This document shows positions 1 to 9,209 of a stretch of DNA of 64,000 bases, piece after piece. Under the pieces are notes generated by a model. That model did no database searches, was not told the DNA's origin, and worked only from the letters and a program-made list of their open reading frames with translations. Position 1 is the first letter of the stretch. Each line of letters opens with the position of its first letter. Made by a program: the position numbers and the translations under genes. Source of the stretch: Verrucomicrobiota bacterium (GTDB lineage: Bacteria > Verrucomicrobiota > Verrucomicrobiia > Opitutales > Opitutaceae); NCBI GenBank assembly GCA_023432225.1, contig JAEYUW010000016.1, positions 62,001 through 126,000 on the forward strand, in the 5' to 3' direction.

Positions 1-77
1 ATCCAGATAATGTCGGCGGCGGTGCAAACGCGCGCGCCAGACAGGTAGAGCGCATCTGGATGGGCATATGAATACAT
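1..77 (-). CDS. 5' end of an unidentified gene, cut by the window start
   Basis: Reading leftward from an ATG at 75-77, 25 codons run to the window edge without a stop, beginning MYSYAHPDALYLSG. A strong Shine-Dalgarno sequence, AGGAG, sits 8 nt before the ATG on the minus strand, which is why I accept this as a real start. Too little of the protein is visible to recognise a family. It lies about 100 bp downstream of another possible minus-strand gene and points away from the defence genes. Confidence 0.5.
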   Translation of the reverse strand, partial: MYSYAHPDALYLSGARVCTAADIIW

Positions 78-176
78 GCCTTTGTCTCCTATGGAGCGGC
101 CGCGTGGTAGACCGAATGCATGGAAGACGCTGTCGAAGGATTCCATCGCGCAAGATGGGTGACCTCCGCACGCACT

Positions 177-482
177 TTAAGAAGAGAACGGCCAAGCGAT
201 TACCCCCAGTTCCTCTAGCATCTCGTGATCGGCGATCTGGCCCAGAGTTTTCCACTCTGCAGCCGTTCTCAGTGAGGGTGGCTTGGCCAAAAGCATCCTT
301 TTCAAACGCTCCCGACATTTGGCTTCCGCACCGAGTCGCGGCATCAGAAACCGAGCTCGACGTCTCAGGCGGGTCTTCTCCGCGACTTCTCGTTCATTGC
401 GATTAAGCGGTTTCACGTCGTTCGGTGCCATCAACCATGCGGAGCAACCGCCCTCTACCGGCGCACGCGAAAAGCTAATCAT
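177..482 (-). CDS. possible small protein of unknown function
   Basis: A minus-strand frame of 101 codons (ATG at 480-482), or 84 codons from a second ATG at 429-431, ends at TAA 177-179. The product is basic in the middle (an arginine-rich LRRRARF segment) and ends EELGVIAWPFSS. Its composition looks protein-like rather than like a mirror of another gene, because no gene lies opposite it. No family is recognised and the ribosome-binding site is weak (AAGGA only about 3 nt before the first ATG). It could be chance. Confidence 0.35.
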   Translation of the reverse strand: MISFSRAPVEGGCSAWLMAPNDVKPLNRNEREVAEKTRLRRRARFLMPRLGAEAKCRERLKRMLLAKPPSLRTAAEWKTLGQIADHEMLEELGVIAWPFSS

Positions 483-743
483 TTTCCTTGGTCCCCGCCG
501 AGAATGGTCGATACTATCCGATAACACGTTCATTGAGAGACTTAAGTGGGGCTGTCCTGAACGCGGTCGGGGATGCCGGGCTGGGAAAGACCTTCCGCGA
601 TCCGGAAAAATGCGGGGGCCCCCCGGGGGGCCTAGAAAAACGGTGGAAAACTTCGCTTCGTGTCGCGCAGCGGTTTTAGAGGAGAAATCCGAAGGCGTGG
701 CCCTCACTCCGAAACCGCGAAACGCGTGCCCCACACTTGGGGC
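483..743. other. stretch without a recognisable gene
   Basis: I see no convincing reading frame here on either strand. The only obvious structure is a 16-nt perfect palindrome of C6 and G6 runs flanked by GG and CC at 617-632. It has no adjacent T-run that would make it a standard terminator. Promoters for the rightward defence genes could lie here, but none is clear. Confidence 0.5.
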
Positions 744-1394
744 ATGCACTCGAATACTGAACTCGACGCAACGAACAACCCTGGTGCCCGCCGCAAGATC
801 ACGCCGCGCCACCTTTTGAAGCATGTGCAGGCGCTTGCGCTCGCAATCGAGCGCAATTTGGCGCGGATGGACGCCGTGGACGTCTGCCTCGTGTATCTGC
901 TGCTTAGCTGCCGCAGCCATGACGCGGATTGGACGCTGAAGCTCCACCGGGGGGAAGCCGATTTGTTGGGCGGCGTTCTTGGTTACCAAGCTACGTTGCA
1001 AACGTATGGCCGCCGCGGCAAAGTTAACTACATCATTTGCGGTAGCGCTTTGCGCAGCATGGAACGTATCGAGAAAGCGCTTCAGAACAGCGCGGCACTC
1101 GAGCGCGCTCGCGCCATCCTGAACTTGCCGACTACGTCGATCGAGGCAGCGGTGGTGGCGGCAGCTCAATCTCTGGCCAACGCCAACGAGAAACTTGAGG
1201 CCCTCAAGCCCTCAGCGCGTAAGTCGGATGCCCCTAAAGCAAAACGTCGTTCGACGTGCAGCCTTATCAAGTTAGCCGAACTCGCCGCACGAGACGAAGG
1301 GCTTTTGAAAACCGCCGAGCAGATTGCGGGCGTCTTGCCCACCGCTGCGAAGGAACTGGCGGACCGCTGCCGCGATACCGGCGCGAGCAATTAA
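744..1394 (+). CDS. hypothetical protein at the head of the defence operon
   Basis: A 216-residue protein starting MHSNTELDATNN. The frame is open further upstream to a GTG at 660, but the ATG at 744 is preferred because the upstream residues are arginine-rich and low in complexity. The product looks soluble and mostly helical, with a basic linker near residues 160-175 (KPSARKSDAPKAKRR) before a helical C-terminus. There is no signal peptide, membrane segment or known motif. It lies 9 bp before the next small gene and reads toward the SNF2 helicase, so it may be an accessory member of the defence locus. I do not recognise its family. Confidence 0.6.
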   Translation: MHSNTELDATNNPGARRKITPRHLLKHVQALALAIERNLARMDAVDVCLVYLLLSCRSHDADWTLKLHRGEADLLGGVLGYQATLQTYGRRGKVNYIICGSALRSMERIEKALQNSAALERARAILNLPTTSIEAAVVAAAQSLANANEKLEALKPSARKSDAPKAKRRSTCSLIKLAELAARDEGLLKTAEQIAGVLPTAAKELADRCRDTGASN

Positions 1395-1403
1395 CTTATC
1401 GCC

Positions 1404-1718
1404 ATGAAAGCGGAACGCCGTCCCACCATTGCGGAGGAAATGCGTCGCGTGGTTTACGAGACTCGCGAGGCCAGCATACACTACCTCAGCGAAGACGTGG
1501 TCGCCATCGTGTGGGGCGAATACGTCTTCCTCTTCGATGGAGCCGAATACCGTTCGGCGCAGTATCACCGGCTCGACGAGCTGGACGACGACTGGGTTGA
1601 TGCCGTCAATTTCTGGTGCATCGACCTCGCTCGGACGGAACGTGGCAAACGTGCGATGGAAGAGCTTGCGCGGTTGCCTGGCATGTCTCGCAACATGCCG
1701 GAACCGTTTTCGCGCTGA
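1404..1718 (+). CDS. small acidic hypothetical protein
   Basis: A 104-residue protein starting MKAERRPTIAEEM, rich in Asp, Glu and aromatic residues, with the segment RLDELDDDWVDAVNFW near residues 55-70. It follows the preceding hypothetical gene by 9 bp and lies about 145 bp before the likely start of the SNF2 helicase, so cotranscription is probable. No known domain is recognised. Its position in a defence operon suggests an accessory role, but nothing in the sequence proves this. Confidence 0.6.
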   Translation: MKAERRPTIAEEMRRVVYETREASIHYLSEDVVAIVWGEYVFLFDGAEYRSAQYHRLDELDDDWVDAVNFWCIDLARTERGKRAMEELARLPGMSRNMPEPFSR

Positions 1719-1863
1719 TCCTCCTCCAGAAGTCTACGATACTGCGCGGAAAATCTCGCGCCACATTGGCCTTGCCGGAAACGAAACGAGGCGCGAAAGA
1801 ATATCCGTAGTGACGTTCGGCTGGGCCAAGCCGGGCAGCGTCGCCTTCGTTGCTTTCGCCCCA

Positions 1864-4716
1864 GTGGATTTGACCGACTATCACGCCAAGTATTTTGCTT
1901 TTGAGCTAACCAAGCGCTGTTCGGCCGACAGCATGGAGAAGCTCGCCGTGGCGGTGGCGGGGGCGCAGGTGGACCTCAACCCGCACCAAGTGGATGCCGC
2001 CTTGTTCGCGTTCAACTCGCCTCTCTCGAAGGGCGCATTGCTCGCGGACGAAGTCGGCTTGGGCAAGACAATCGAAGCGGGTCTCGTGCTCGCGCAGAAA
2101 TGGGCGGAGCGAAAGCGCCGCATCCTCATCATCGTCCCGGCCAACCTCCGGAAACAATGGCATCAGGAACTTTCCGAAAAATTCTTCCTGCCCTGCGAGA
2201 TCCTCGAAGCGAAGTCCTATAACGCGAAAATCAAGATTGGCAACTTCCGCCCGTTCGAAGCGAAGGATGCGATTGTCATCTGCTCCTACCAGTTCGCCCG
2301 CAGCAAGGCCGCCGACGTCGCCAACACCGCTTGGGACCTCGTCGTGCTCGATGAAGCGCACCGCCTGCGCAACGTTTACAAGCCATCCAACGTCATCGCG
2401 AACACGCTCAAGGTTGCGCTGGCGAACAAGCACAAGCTCCTCCTAACCGCGACGCCGCTACAGAATTCGCTCTTAGAGCTGTTCGGGCTCATCAGTATCA
2501 TCGACGAGCACACGTTCGGTGACCTGAAGAGCTTTCGAGAGCAGTTTGCTGCGCTCGATGAACAGCAAGTCTTTGACACGCTCAAGGCGCGGCTGAAACC
2601 GATCTGTCATCGCACGCTACGGCGACAAGTCACCGCCTACATTCCCTACACGCAGCGCCGCGCGATGGTGGAGGAGTTCACGCCGGAGGAGAGCGAAGAT
2701 CGCCTCTACTCGCTGGTTTCAGAATACCTGCGTCGCGACAACTTGCAGGCGCTGCCTTCGAGCCAACGCACCCTGATGACCTTGGTTCTGCGCAAGCTCC
2801 TCGCGTCATCGACCTTCGCCATCGCCGGCGCGTTGGAGTCAATTTCGCGTCGCCTGCGGGAACAGCTGGCGCAACGCGAGCCGGAGGAATCACTCGAGGA
2901 GGAACTCGACAAGGACTACGAAGCGCTAGACGAAACCGCCGAGGAATGGTCCGAAGAGGAACCGCCGGCGCCTCTCTCCGATGGGGAGCGCAAAGCCATC
3001 GAGGCGGAAGTGGCCGATCTCGAAAGCTTCGCCACGTTAGCGCGGGCAATCACTCACAACGCGAAGGGCAAAGCCCTGCTCAAGGCGCTCGAAGTGGCGT
3101 TCCGCAAGGCGCGGGAGCTCGGCGCGGCGGACAAGGCCATCATCTTCACCGAGTCACGCCGCACGCAGGACTATCTGCTCCGATTGCTTGCCGACAGCGC
3201 TTATGCGGAGGGCATCGTGTTGTTCAACGGCTCGAACACCGACGAGCGCTCGAAACAGATCTACGCGCGCTGGCTGGAACGTCATGCCGGCACCGATCGT
3301 GTGAGCGGCTCGCGCACGGCCGACATGCGTTCGGCGCTCGTGGACTATTTCCGCGAAGAAGGCCGTATCATGATTGCCACGGAAGCGGGTGCTGAGGGTA
3401 TCAACCTCCAGTTCTGTTCGCTCGTCGTGAACTACGACCTGCCGTGGAATCCGCAGCGTATCGAGCAGCGCATCGGCCGCTGCCACCGCTACGGGCAGAA
3501 GCACGATGTGGTCGTGGTCAACTTCCTCAATCGCAAGAACGCCGCCGACCAGCGCGTTTACGAACTACTAGACAAGAAATTCAAACTGTTCGAGGGCGTC
3601 TTCGGCGCTAGCGACGAAGTGCTCGGTGCGATCGAGAGCGGCGTGGATTTCGAAAAACGGATCAACGCCATCTACCAGCGCTGCCGTAAGGAAGAGGAAA
3701 TCCAGTCCGCCTTCAAGGAGCTGCAGATGGAGCTCGAGTGGCAGGTCAACGAGGCGATGGCCATCACGCGCAAGAAGCTGCTGGAAAATTTCGACGACGA
3801 GGTGCGCGAAAAACTCCGCGTGAGGAAGGAGGACGCAGACGCGCAGCTCGGACGCTTCGAGCGCATGCTGATGCAGCTCACGCGGCACGAACTTGGCGCG
3901 CACGCCGAGTTTCGCGGCGACGCCGCCTTTGTCCTGAAAGCCTGCGATATGCCGGGTGATATTCCCCTCGGACTTTATGAGCTGCCGCGCCGTAGCGGCG
4001 AGGCGCACACCTATCGCGCCAATCATCCGCTCGCCGAGGCGTTGCTCGCGCGCGCCAAGTCGCGGGAGCTTCCGGTGCAGGAAGTGCAGTTCAGCTACGC
4101 CGATTACGACGGGCGCATTTCGATTCTCAAGGAACACCACGGACGCGGCGGTTGGCTGATTGCGGTCGGCTACAGCGTCGAGGCGCTCGATCAGGCGGAA
4201 GACCACCTGTTGTTGGCGGCAGTGACCGACGACGGACTGCCGTTGCACGAGGACGCGGCGGCACGGCTCTTCTCGCTCAAGGCCCGCGTCGCTCCCGCTG
4301 ATGCAGCCTTCGCACCGATGGGTGCCTTGGAGTCAGTCATCGAGCAGCAACGCGCCGAAAAGCAACGCAGCATCACGGAGCGCAACGCCCGCTTTTTTGA
4401 GGAGGAAGTCGGCAAACTCGATGGGTGGGCCGAGGACTTGAAGCTCACGCTCGAACGCGAGATCAAGGAATTCGACCGGCAAATCAAAGAGGCCCGCCGC
4501 GCCGCCGCGACCGCGTCCACGCTTGAAGCCAAGCTCGCCGCGCAAAAGCAGATTAAAAACCTCGAAAGTCAGCGCACGCAGAAGCGCCGCTCTCTCTTTG
4601 AGGCGCAGGATCAAGTGGACGCGAAGCGCGAAGAATTGATCGCCATTCTCGAGGGAAAGTTAGCTCAACGTGCAGGACTGCACCGTTTGTTTTTCGTCCG
4701 CTGGAGACTTCTTTAA
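1864..4716 (+). CDS. SNF2-family DEAD/DEAH helicase (RapA/DrmD-like)
   Basis: An ATP-dependent double-stranded DNA translocase of superfamily 2, about 950 residues. Walker A is GLGKT at residues 65-69, the DEAH box is at 163-166, and the second RecA lobe has EAGAEGINLQF near 507 followed by QRIGRCHRYGQ. A long charged coiled-coil region (about 840-930) precedes the end LFFVRWRLL. The frame is open back to 1429, but that part mirrors the preceding small gene. Family members usually begin just before TDYHAKYFA, so GTG 1864 or TTG 1870 is the likely start; GTG 1810 is also possible. SNF2 helicases of this kind accompany DISARM class 1 and other restriction-type defences. Here the enzyme leads an AIPR-Mod-RhuM-Res array. 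Confidence 0.85.
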   Translation: MDLTDYHAKYFAFELTKRCSADSMEKLAVAVAGAQVDLNPHQVDAALFAFNSPLSKGALLADEVGLGKTIEAGLVLAQKWAERKRRILIIVPANLRKQWHQELSEKFFLPCEILEAKSYNAKIKIGNFRPFEAKDAIVICSYQFARSKAADVANTAWDLVVLDEAHRLRNVYKPSNVIANTLKVALANKHKLLLTATPLQNSLLELFGLISIIDEHTFGDLKSFREQFAALDEQQVFDTLKARLKPICHRTLRRQVTAYIPYTQRRAMVEEFTPEESEDRLYSLVSEYLRRDNLQALPSSQRTLMTLVLRKLLASSTFAIAGALESISRRLREQLAQREPEESLEEELDKDYEALDETAEEWSEEEPPAPLSDGERKAIEAEVADLESFATLARAITHNAKGKALLKALEVAFRKARELGAADKAIIFTESRRTQDYLLRLLADSAYAEGIVLFNGSNTDERSKQIYARWLERHAGTDRVSGSRTADMRSALVDYFREEGRIMIATEAGAEGINLQFCSLVVNYDLPWNPQRIEQRIGRCHRYGQKHDVVVVNFLNRKNAADQRVYELLDKKFKLFEGVFGASDEVLGAIESGVDFEKRINAIYQRCRKEEEIQSAFKELQMELEWQVNEAMAITRKKLLENFDDEVREKLRVRKEDADAQLGRFERMLMQLTRHELGAHAEFRGDAAFVLKACDMPGDIPLGLYELPRRSGEAHTYRANHPLAEALLARAKSRELPVQEVQFSYADYDGRISILKEHHGRGGWLIAVGYSVEALDQAEDHLLLAAVTDDGLPLHEDAAARLFSLKARVAPADAAFAPMGALESVIEQQRAEKQRSITERNARFFEEEVGKLDGWAEDLKLTLEREIKEFDRQIKEARRAAATASTLEAKLAAQKQIKNLESQRTQKRRSLFEAQDQVDAKREELIAILEGKLAQRAGLHRLFFVRWRLL

Positions 4717-4727
4717 ATCTTACCCCC

Positions 4728-6526
4728 ATGACCGCAATTACCGCCGCATCGCATGTCCTCCTGGAGAAGAGCCTTGAAGCTAACTTTATCCCACACCTGC
4801 CGCCGTTGCTCAAGGACGACCAGCCTGCGGACCAGAAAAAAAGAAGAACCTGTCGCGAGCGTTCTCCGCATTTGCGTTATCCTCTCACGCAGGCGTAGCG
4901 CCGAAAGTTGCCGCGGAAGCAGTCGTCGACGATTTCGATGACTACGGCGTCGATGCGATTTATTTTCACGGTGCCAGCGAAACGCTCTATCTCGTCCAAT
5001 CGAAGCTGAAGCCCGGCGAACAATTTTCTCAGGGCGAGGCCTTGGCCTTCTGTCAGGGCGTTCGAAAATTACTCGAACAAGACTTCTCGGGGTTCAACGA
5101 GAACGTCCAGAAGCGGTATACCGAAATTGCCGGTGCTTTGGAGAACTGCAGCCGCATCGTGCTCATTGTCGCCCACGTAGGCGCTGGCATCAGTGCGCAC
5201 GCGATGGGGGCGCTGACCGACTTGTTGAGCGACGACTCTCATGGTGAGGAGCGGTTGCGGAAGGATCCGGAAATTTTCGACGCCCCGAAGATCGATGCTG
5301 CATTACGCGCGAGCAAAGCAGTGCCCAGAGTGGACGCCACCCTGACTATTCGCCAGTGCGGCAAAGTTTCTGATCCCAAAACGACCTACTTTGGATTGGT
5401 CGCAGTCCCTGAATTGGTGGCACTCTACCAAAAGCACGGGAAAGCGCTGTTCGAGAAAAATATCCGAACGTTTCTTGGACAGGCGACTGACGTGAATGTC
5501 TCGATTCGGCAAACACTACAGAATAATCCGGATCACTTCGTATACTTGAACAACGGCGTAACCGCGCTCTGCCAGCGCATCGATCCGAAGGGAAATAAGA
5601 TGGAGTGCAAGCAGCTGAAGATCGGCGGGCTCTCCATAGTCAACGGTGCGCAGACCATCGCATCGTGCGCGCAGTTTGTTGCGGATCACAAAGACGCCGA
5701 CATTTCAAAAGCACGCGTTTCGATCACGCTCGTGGAGACTCCAATCGACGGAGATTTCGGGAAATCGGTAACTCGCGCACGCAATCATCAAAACCCCGTC
5801 CTCCTCGCGAACTTCGTTGCGCTGGACGAAGAGCAGGAACGGCTTCGCCGAGACCTCGCCCATTTAGGGATCCATTACGCCTACAAGGCTGGCGCAGTCG
5901 ATGGAATCGCTGCGGCGGACCTTATTCGGGCGGAGGAAGCAGTTCATGCGCTGGCGCTTTTTCATCCCGATCCCCGTTACGTCAGTTGGCTGAAAAAAGA
6001 GCCGGCCACGTTGCTCGATACGACTGCGGATCGCTACAAGGCACTTTTTACTCCAACGCTGACCGCGTTCCAACTTGCGAATGCAGTGAAGTTTGTTCGC
6101 TACACTTTCAGGTTAATGGCGGATGAAGCCAGAGGCACAGGACCCGAGAAGTTAACTTACAAGCATGGCGTTTACGCGTTCACTTGGATGCTCGCACGAC
6201 AAGTCGAGGCGGAGCGTAGCGCCGCAAAGCTACTTGATGAGGCGAAAATTGCGGCTCAATTGAGCGCGACGTCGGATAAGGTCCGCCAGCTCCTTTGGAC
6301 GAAAACTCACGCTGCACTCGCCGGCTACCGTAGTCCGCTGACGGTCTTCCGCAGTCAGATTCACGCTCTTCCCGTCATGACGGACGTGCTGATCGAGCAT
6401 TACGCACTCGGGGAGGATCCTGCTGTGATCGCCCTCAAAAATCAGCAGGACCCCAAACTCGCCTACGCGGCAAAACTGTTTGGCTATTTGATTTCGAAGG
6501 CTCCACAAATCCAGGGCTTGGCATGA
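4728..6526 (+). CDS. AIPR-family abortive-infection protein, interrupted by a frameshift
   Basis: A protein of about 600 residues matching the AIPR family, which includes abortive phage-resistance proteins. Translation from ATG 4728 gives MTAITAASHVLLEKSLEAN and reaches LPPLLKDDQPADQ. In an A7 run (4836-4842) it then leaves the frame and would stop at a TAG after about 56 residues. The family's continuation, KNLSRAFSAFAL and everything after it to 6526, is in the frame one base back. The region YGVDAIYFHGASETLYLVQSK resembles the usual AIPR N-terminal nuclease-like segment. Taken alone, the downstream frame would start at 5042 (494 residues). It begins 11 bp after the SNF2 gene and overlaps mod by ATGA. 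It could be a real mutation, a homopolymer sequencing error, phase variation or programmed slippage. Confidence 0.75.
4836..4842 (+). other. A7 homopolymer at the AIPR frameshift
   Basis: Seven adenines followed by GAAGAAC. With eight adenines the AIPR frame would read through as Gln-Lys-Lys-Lys-Lys-Asn-Leu. With seven it breaks. A-rich runs of this kind are common sites of polymerase slippage and of ribosomal -1 slippage. Confidence 0.7.
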
Positions 6527-8175
6527 CGAAAAAGCCCAAACTTGAATTGAATTGGATCGGGAAGGAAAACCGCCCGAAGCTGGAGCCGCGCATTCTGCTC
6601 GAGGAGCCGGAGAAGTCGTATCACGCCGCTCAGCGGGTCACAGACAATGACCTCTTCGACAACCGGCTCATCTTTGGCGACAATCTCCTCGCGCTGAAAG
6701 CGCTGGAGCAGGAGTTCGCGGGAAAGATCAAATGCATCTTCATTGATCCGCCCTACAATACGGGAAGCGCGTTCACGCATTACGACGATGGGGTAGAGCA
6801 TTCGTTATGGTTGTCCCTTATTCGTGCGAGGCTCGAGTTGTTGTGGGTTCTCCTTCGAGACGATGGATGTATTTGGATCACGATCGACGACAACGAGTGT
6901 CACTACTTGAAAGTTCTCTGCGACGAGCTGTTCGGGCGGGCAAATTTCGTGACCTCAATTGCGTGGGAAAAAGACCAAGGTCGGCGCGGTGATACGGACA
7001 TTTCTTCCTCGCACGACCATGTCTTGCTCTATGCGCGCAACCGCGACCTTTGGCGAAAAGTAAGAAACCTTCTCCCGCGCACAGCCGAGCAGGAATCTCG
7101 CTACCGTAATCCTGACAATGATCCAAGGGGGCCCTGGCTCCAGGGCGACAACGGGACAGCGAAGAGCGGTTCAGAAGGTGCTCGTTTCCCAATCAGGTTG
7201 CCGTCGGGGCGAGAGGTGGTCCCGCCGAAGGGGAACTATTGGCGTTTCTCAAAGGAAAATTTCGAGCAAGCCCGAGTTGAGGGCCGAGTTCACTTTGGTG
7301 CCAAGGGCGACAGTATGCCGGTGATTAAACGTTACCTCACCGAGGTTCAGCAGGGAGTGGTCCCGAGAACATGGTGGCCCGCTGCGGAGGCTGGGTCGAA
7401 CCAAGACGCAAAAAGAGATCATCTGCGAAAGTTGCTCCCGGAAATCGAACCATTCGCAACTCCCAAGCCGGAGGCACTTCTTCATCGCATACTACTAATC
7501 TCTACTAATCCCGGTGATTGGGTGCTGGATTCATTCGCAGGGTCAGGAACGACCGGTGCAGTCGCCCATAAGATGGGACGGCGTTGGATAATGGTCGAGC
7601 TGGAGGAGTCGTGCCACACGCACGTCATTCCGCGGCTGAAGAAGGTCGTTGATGGTGCTGATCCGGGTGGTGTGACGGACACTGTCGGCTGGAAGGGTGG
7701 TGGTGGGTTCCGTTACTACCGATTGGCTCCGACGTTGCTCTCTCTCGACCGCTGGGGGCGCCGGGTGATTTCCAAAGAATACAATCCTGACATGCTGGCC
7801 GAAGCCATCTGCAAGCTGGAAGGATTCACCTACGCCCCGAGCGACAGCTTTTATTGGCAGCACGGCAAATCCACCGAGCGCGATTTTCTCTACGTTACGA
7901 CCGCCACGCTGACACACGATCAACTCCAGCAGTTGAGCGACGAGGTCGGCGCCGACCGCACGTTGCTCGTGGTCTGTTCCGCTTTCCGCGGACGCCGCGA
8001 GGGCTATCCAAACCTGACGGTGAAGAAGATTCCGAATGCGATTCGTGATCGCTGCGAGTGGGGTAAGGACGATTACAGCCTCAAGGTGGAGAACTTGCCG
8101 AAGGCTCCGCCTCCTGCGCCGAAGACCGACAAGGCGGGTCAACAGTCGCTTTTTGCCGAGGACGCCGACGCATGA
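6523..8175 (+). CDS. mod: type III restriction-modification adenine-N6 methyltransferase (Mod)
   Basis: A 550-residue beta-class DNA adenine methyltransferase. The catalytic motif IV DPPYNTG begins at residue 75 and the SAM-binding motif FAGSGTT at 338, the order typical of type III Mod enzymes. The region between them should hold the target-recognition domain. It would modify the host DNA sites and form the specificity subunit of the Mod-Res complex. The ATG overlaps the AIPR stop (ATGA at 6523), and its own stop overlaps the next gene in the same way, indicating translational coupling. The C-terminal part after about residue 390 holds a mixed alpha/beta extension found in many Mod proteins of this subgroup. 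Confidence 0.9.
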   Translation: MTKKPKLELNWIGKENRPKLEPRILLEEPEKSYHAAQRVTDNDLFDNRLIFGDNLLALKALEQEFAGKIKCIFIDPPYNTGSAFTHYDDGVEHSLWLSLIRARLELLWVLLRDDGCIWITIDDNECHYLKVLCDELFGRANFVTSIAWEKDQGRRGDTDISSSHDHVLLYARNRDLWRKVRNLLPRTAEQESRYRNPDNDPRGPWLQGDNGTAKSGSEGARFPIRLPSGREVVPPKGNYWRFSKENFEQARVEGRVHFGAKGDSMPVIKRYLTEVQQGVVPRTWWPAAEAGSNQDAKRDHLRKLLPEIEPFATPKPEALLHRILLISTNPGDWVLDSFAGSGTTGAVAHKMGRRWIMVELEESCHTHVIPRLKKVVDGADPGGVTDTVGWKGGGGFRYYRLAPTLLSLDRWGRRVISKEYNPDMLAEAICKLEGFTYAPSDSFYWQHGKSTERDFLYVTTATLTHDQLQQLSDEVGADRTLLVVCSAFRGRREGYPNLTVKKIPNAIRDRCEWGKDDYSLKVENLPKAPPPAPKTDKAGQQSLFAEDADA

Positions 8176-9209
8176 GCAACGAGTCCGCACCTCCGCCGCC
8201 GGGCGGCGAGTTTCTGCTCTACCAATCCGACGACGGCAGCACGCGCGTCGAATGTCGTTTTGAAGAGGGCACGTTGTGGCTCACGCAGGCGCAGATCGCG
8301 GAGTTGTTTCAGACGTCCGTTCCCAACGTAAACATCCATCTGAAGAACATTTATGCCGAAGGTGAGCTGGCGGAGGAGGCAACTATTAAGGATTACTTAA
8401 TAGTTCGAAAGGAAGGCGACCGGCAGGTCAGCCGTCAGGTGCGCCACTACCGCTTGGAGGCGATCCTAGCGGTCGGTTATCGAGTGCAGAGTCCGCGCGG
8501 CACACAGTTTCGACAGTGGGCTACGCTGCGGCTGGAGGAATACTTGCGGAAGGGCTTCGTGATGGACGACGAGCGGCTCAAGAACCCGCCGGGCCCGGGC
8601 GTGCCGGATCATTTCGACGAGTTGCTGGAGCGCATCCGCGATATCCGGGCGAGCGAGCGCCGGGTGTATTTGCGGGTGAAGGAAATTTTTGCGCTAGCCG
8701 CCGACTACCAGCCGCAGGACGTCGAGGTGCAGGCGTTTTTCCAAACGGCGCAGAACAAATTGCACTTCGCCGTGGCAGGGAAGACGGCGCCAGAGCTGAT
8801 CGCGGAGCGCGCGGATGCGACAAAGCCGAACATGGGCCTGACGACGTGGAAGGGCGACGCCGTGCGCAAGGGCGACGTGACCGTGGCCAAGAATTACTTG
8901 AACGAAACGGAAATCGCGGAGCTGAACCGCATCGTGACGATGTTCTTGGATTACGCGGAGGACCAAGCGAAGCGGCGGAAGCAAGTATTCCTCGCCGATT
9001 GGCGGGTGAAGCTGGACGAATTTCTGCGCTTCAACGAACGCGGCGTGTTGCCGGATGCGGGACGAGTCTCGCGCGACGATGCCGATCGTCTGGCCGAGGC
9101 GGAATACGAACGGTTCGCCGCCAAGCGTCGGGCGCTCGCTGAAGCCGAGGGCGAGCGGGCGCTGCGCGAATTGGAAGCTAAGGCGAAAAAACTGCCGAAG
9201 AAATCATGA
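8172..9209 (+). CDS. rhuM: RhuM-family protein
   Basis: A 345-residue homologue of the RhuM family, first named from a Salmonella pathogenicity island and often found inside type I and III restriction operons. The hallmark blocks are present: LYQSDDGSTRVECRFE near the N-terminus, the helix-turn-helix-like LWLTQAQIAELFQTS (about 35-50), TIKDYLIVRKEGDRQVSRQ, and VGYRVQSPRGTQFRQWA (about 100-116). The C-terminus (about 300-345) is a charged helix rich in Glu, Ala and Lys. Its biochemical role is not established. Overlaps of ATGA on both sides lock it between mod and res, so it is probably made in stoichiometry with them. Confidence 0.88.
   Translation: MSNESAPPPPGGEFLLYQSDDGSTRVECRFEEGTLWLTQAQIAELFQTSVPNVNIHLKNIYAEGELAEEATIKDYLIVRKEGDRQVSRQVRHYRLEAILAVGYRVQSPRGTQFRQWATLRLEEYLRKGFVMDDERLKNPPGPGVPDHFDELLERIRDIRASERRVYLRVKEIFALAADYQPQDVEVQAFFQTAQNKLHFAVAGKTAPELIAERADATKPNMGLTTWKGDAVRKGDVTVAKNYLNETEIAELNRIVTMFLDYAEDQAKRRKQVFLADWRVKLDEFLRFNERGVLPDAGRVSRDDADRLAEAEYERFAAKRRALAEAEGERALRELEAKAKKLPKKS

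Noticed and set aside
617..632. Terminator at the C6/G6 palindrome
   Set aside because: There is no T-run directly after the stem on either strand and no gene ends just before it.
483..1169. N-terminal part of a 330-codon minus-strand frame
   Set aside because: This part is opposite the better-looking plus-strand gene at 744-1394; only the last 84-101 codons, which have no gene opposite, were kept as a possible small gene.
1429..1863. Long N-terminal extension of the SNF2 helicase
   Set aside because: The extra residues overlap the small gene at 1404-1718 in another frame and do not resemble the family, whose members start near TDYHAKYFA.
4836..4843. Classical programmed -1 frameshift signal
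   Set aside because: The zero-frame codons are AAA AAA AGA, so the best heptamer does not fit the standard X-XXY-YYZ pattern fully, and no clear stimulatory hairpin was seen; left as one of several explanations.
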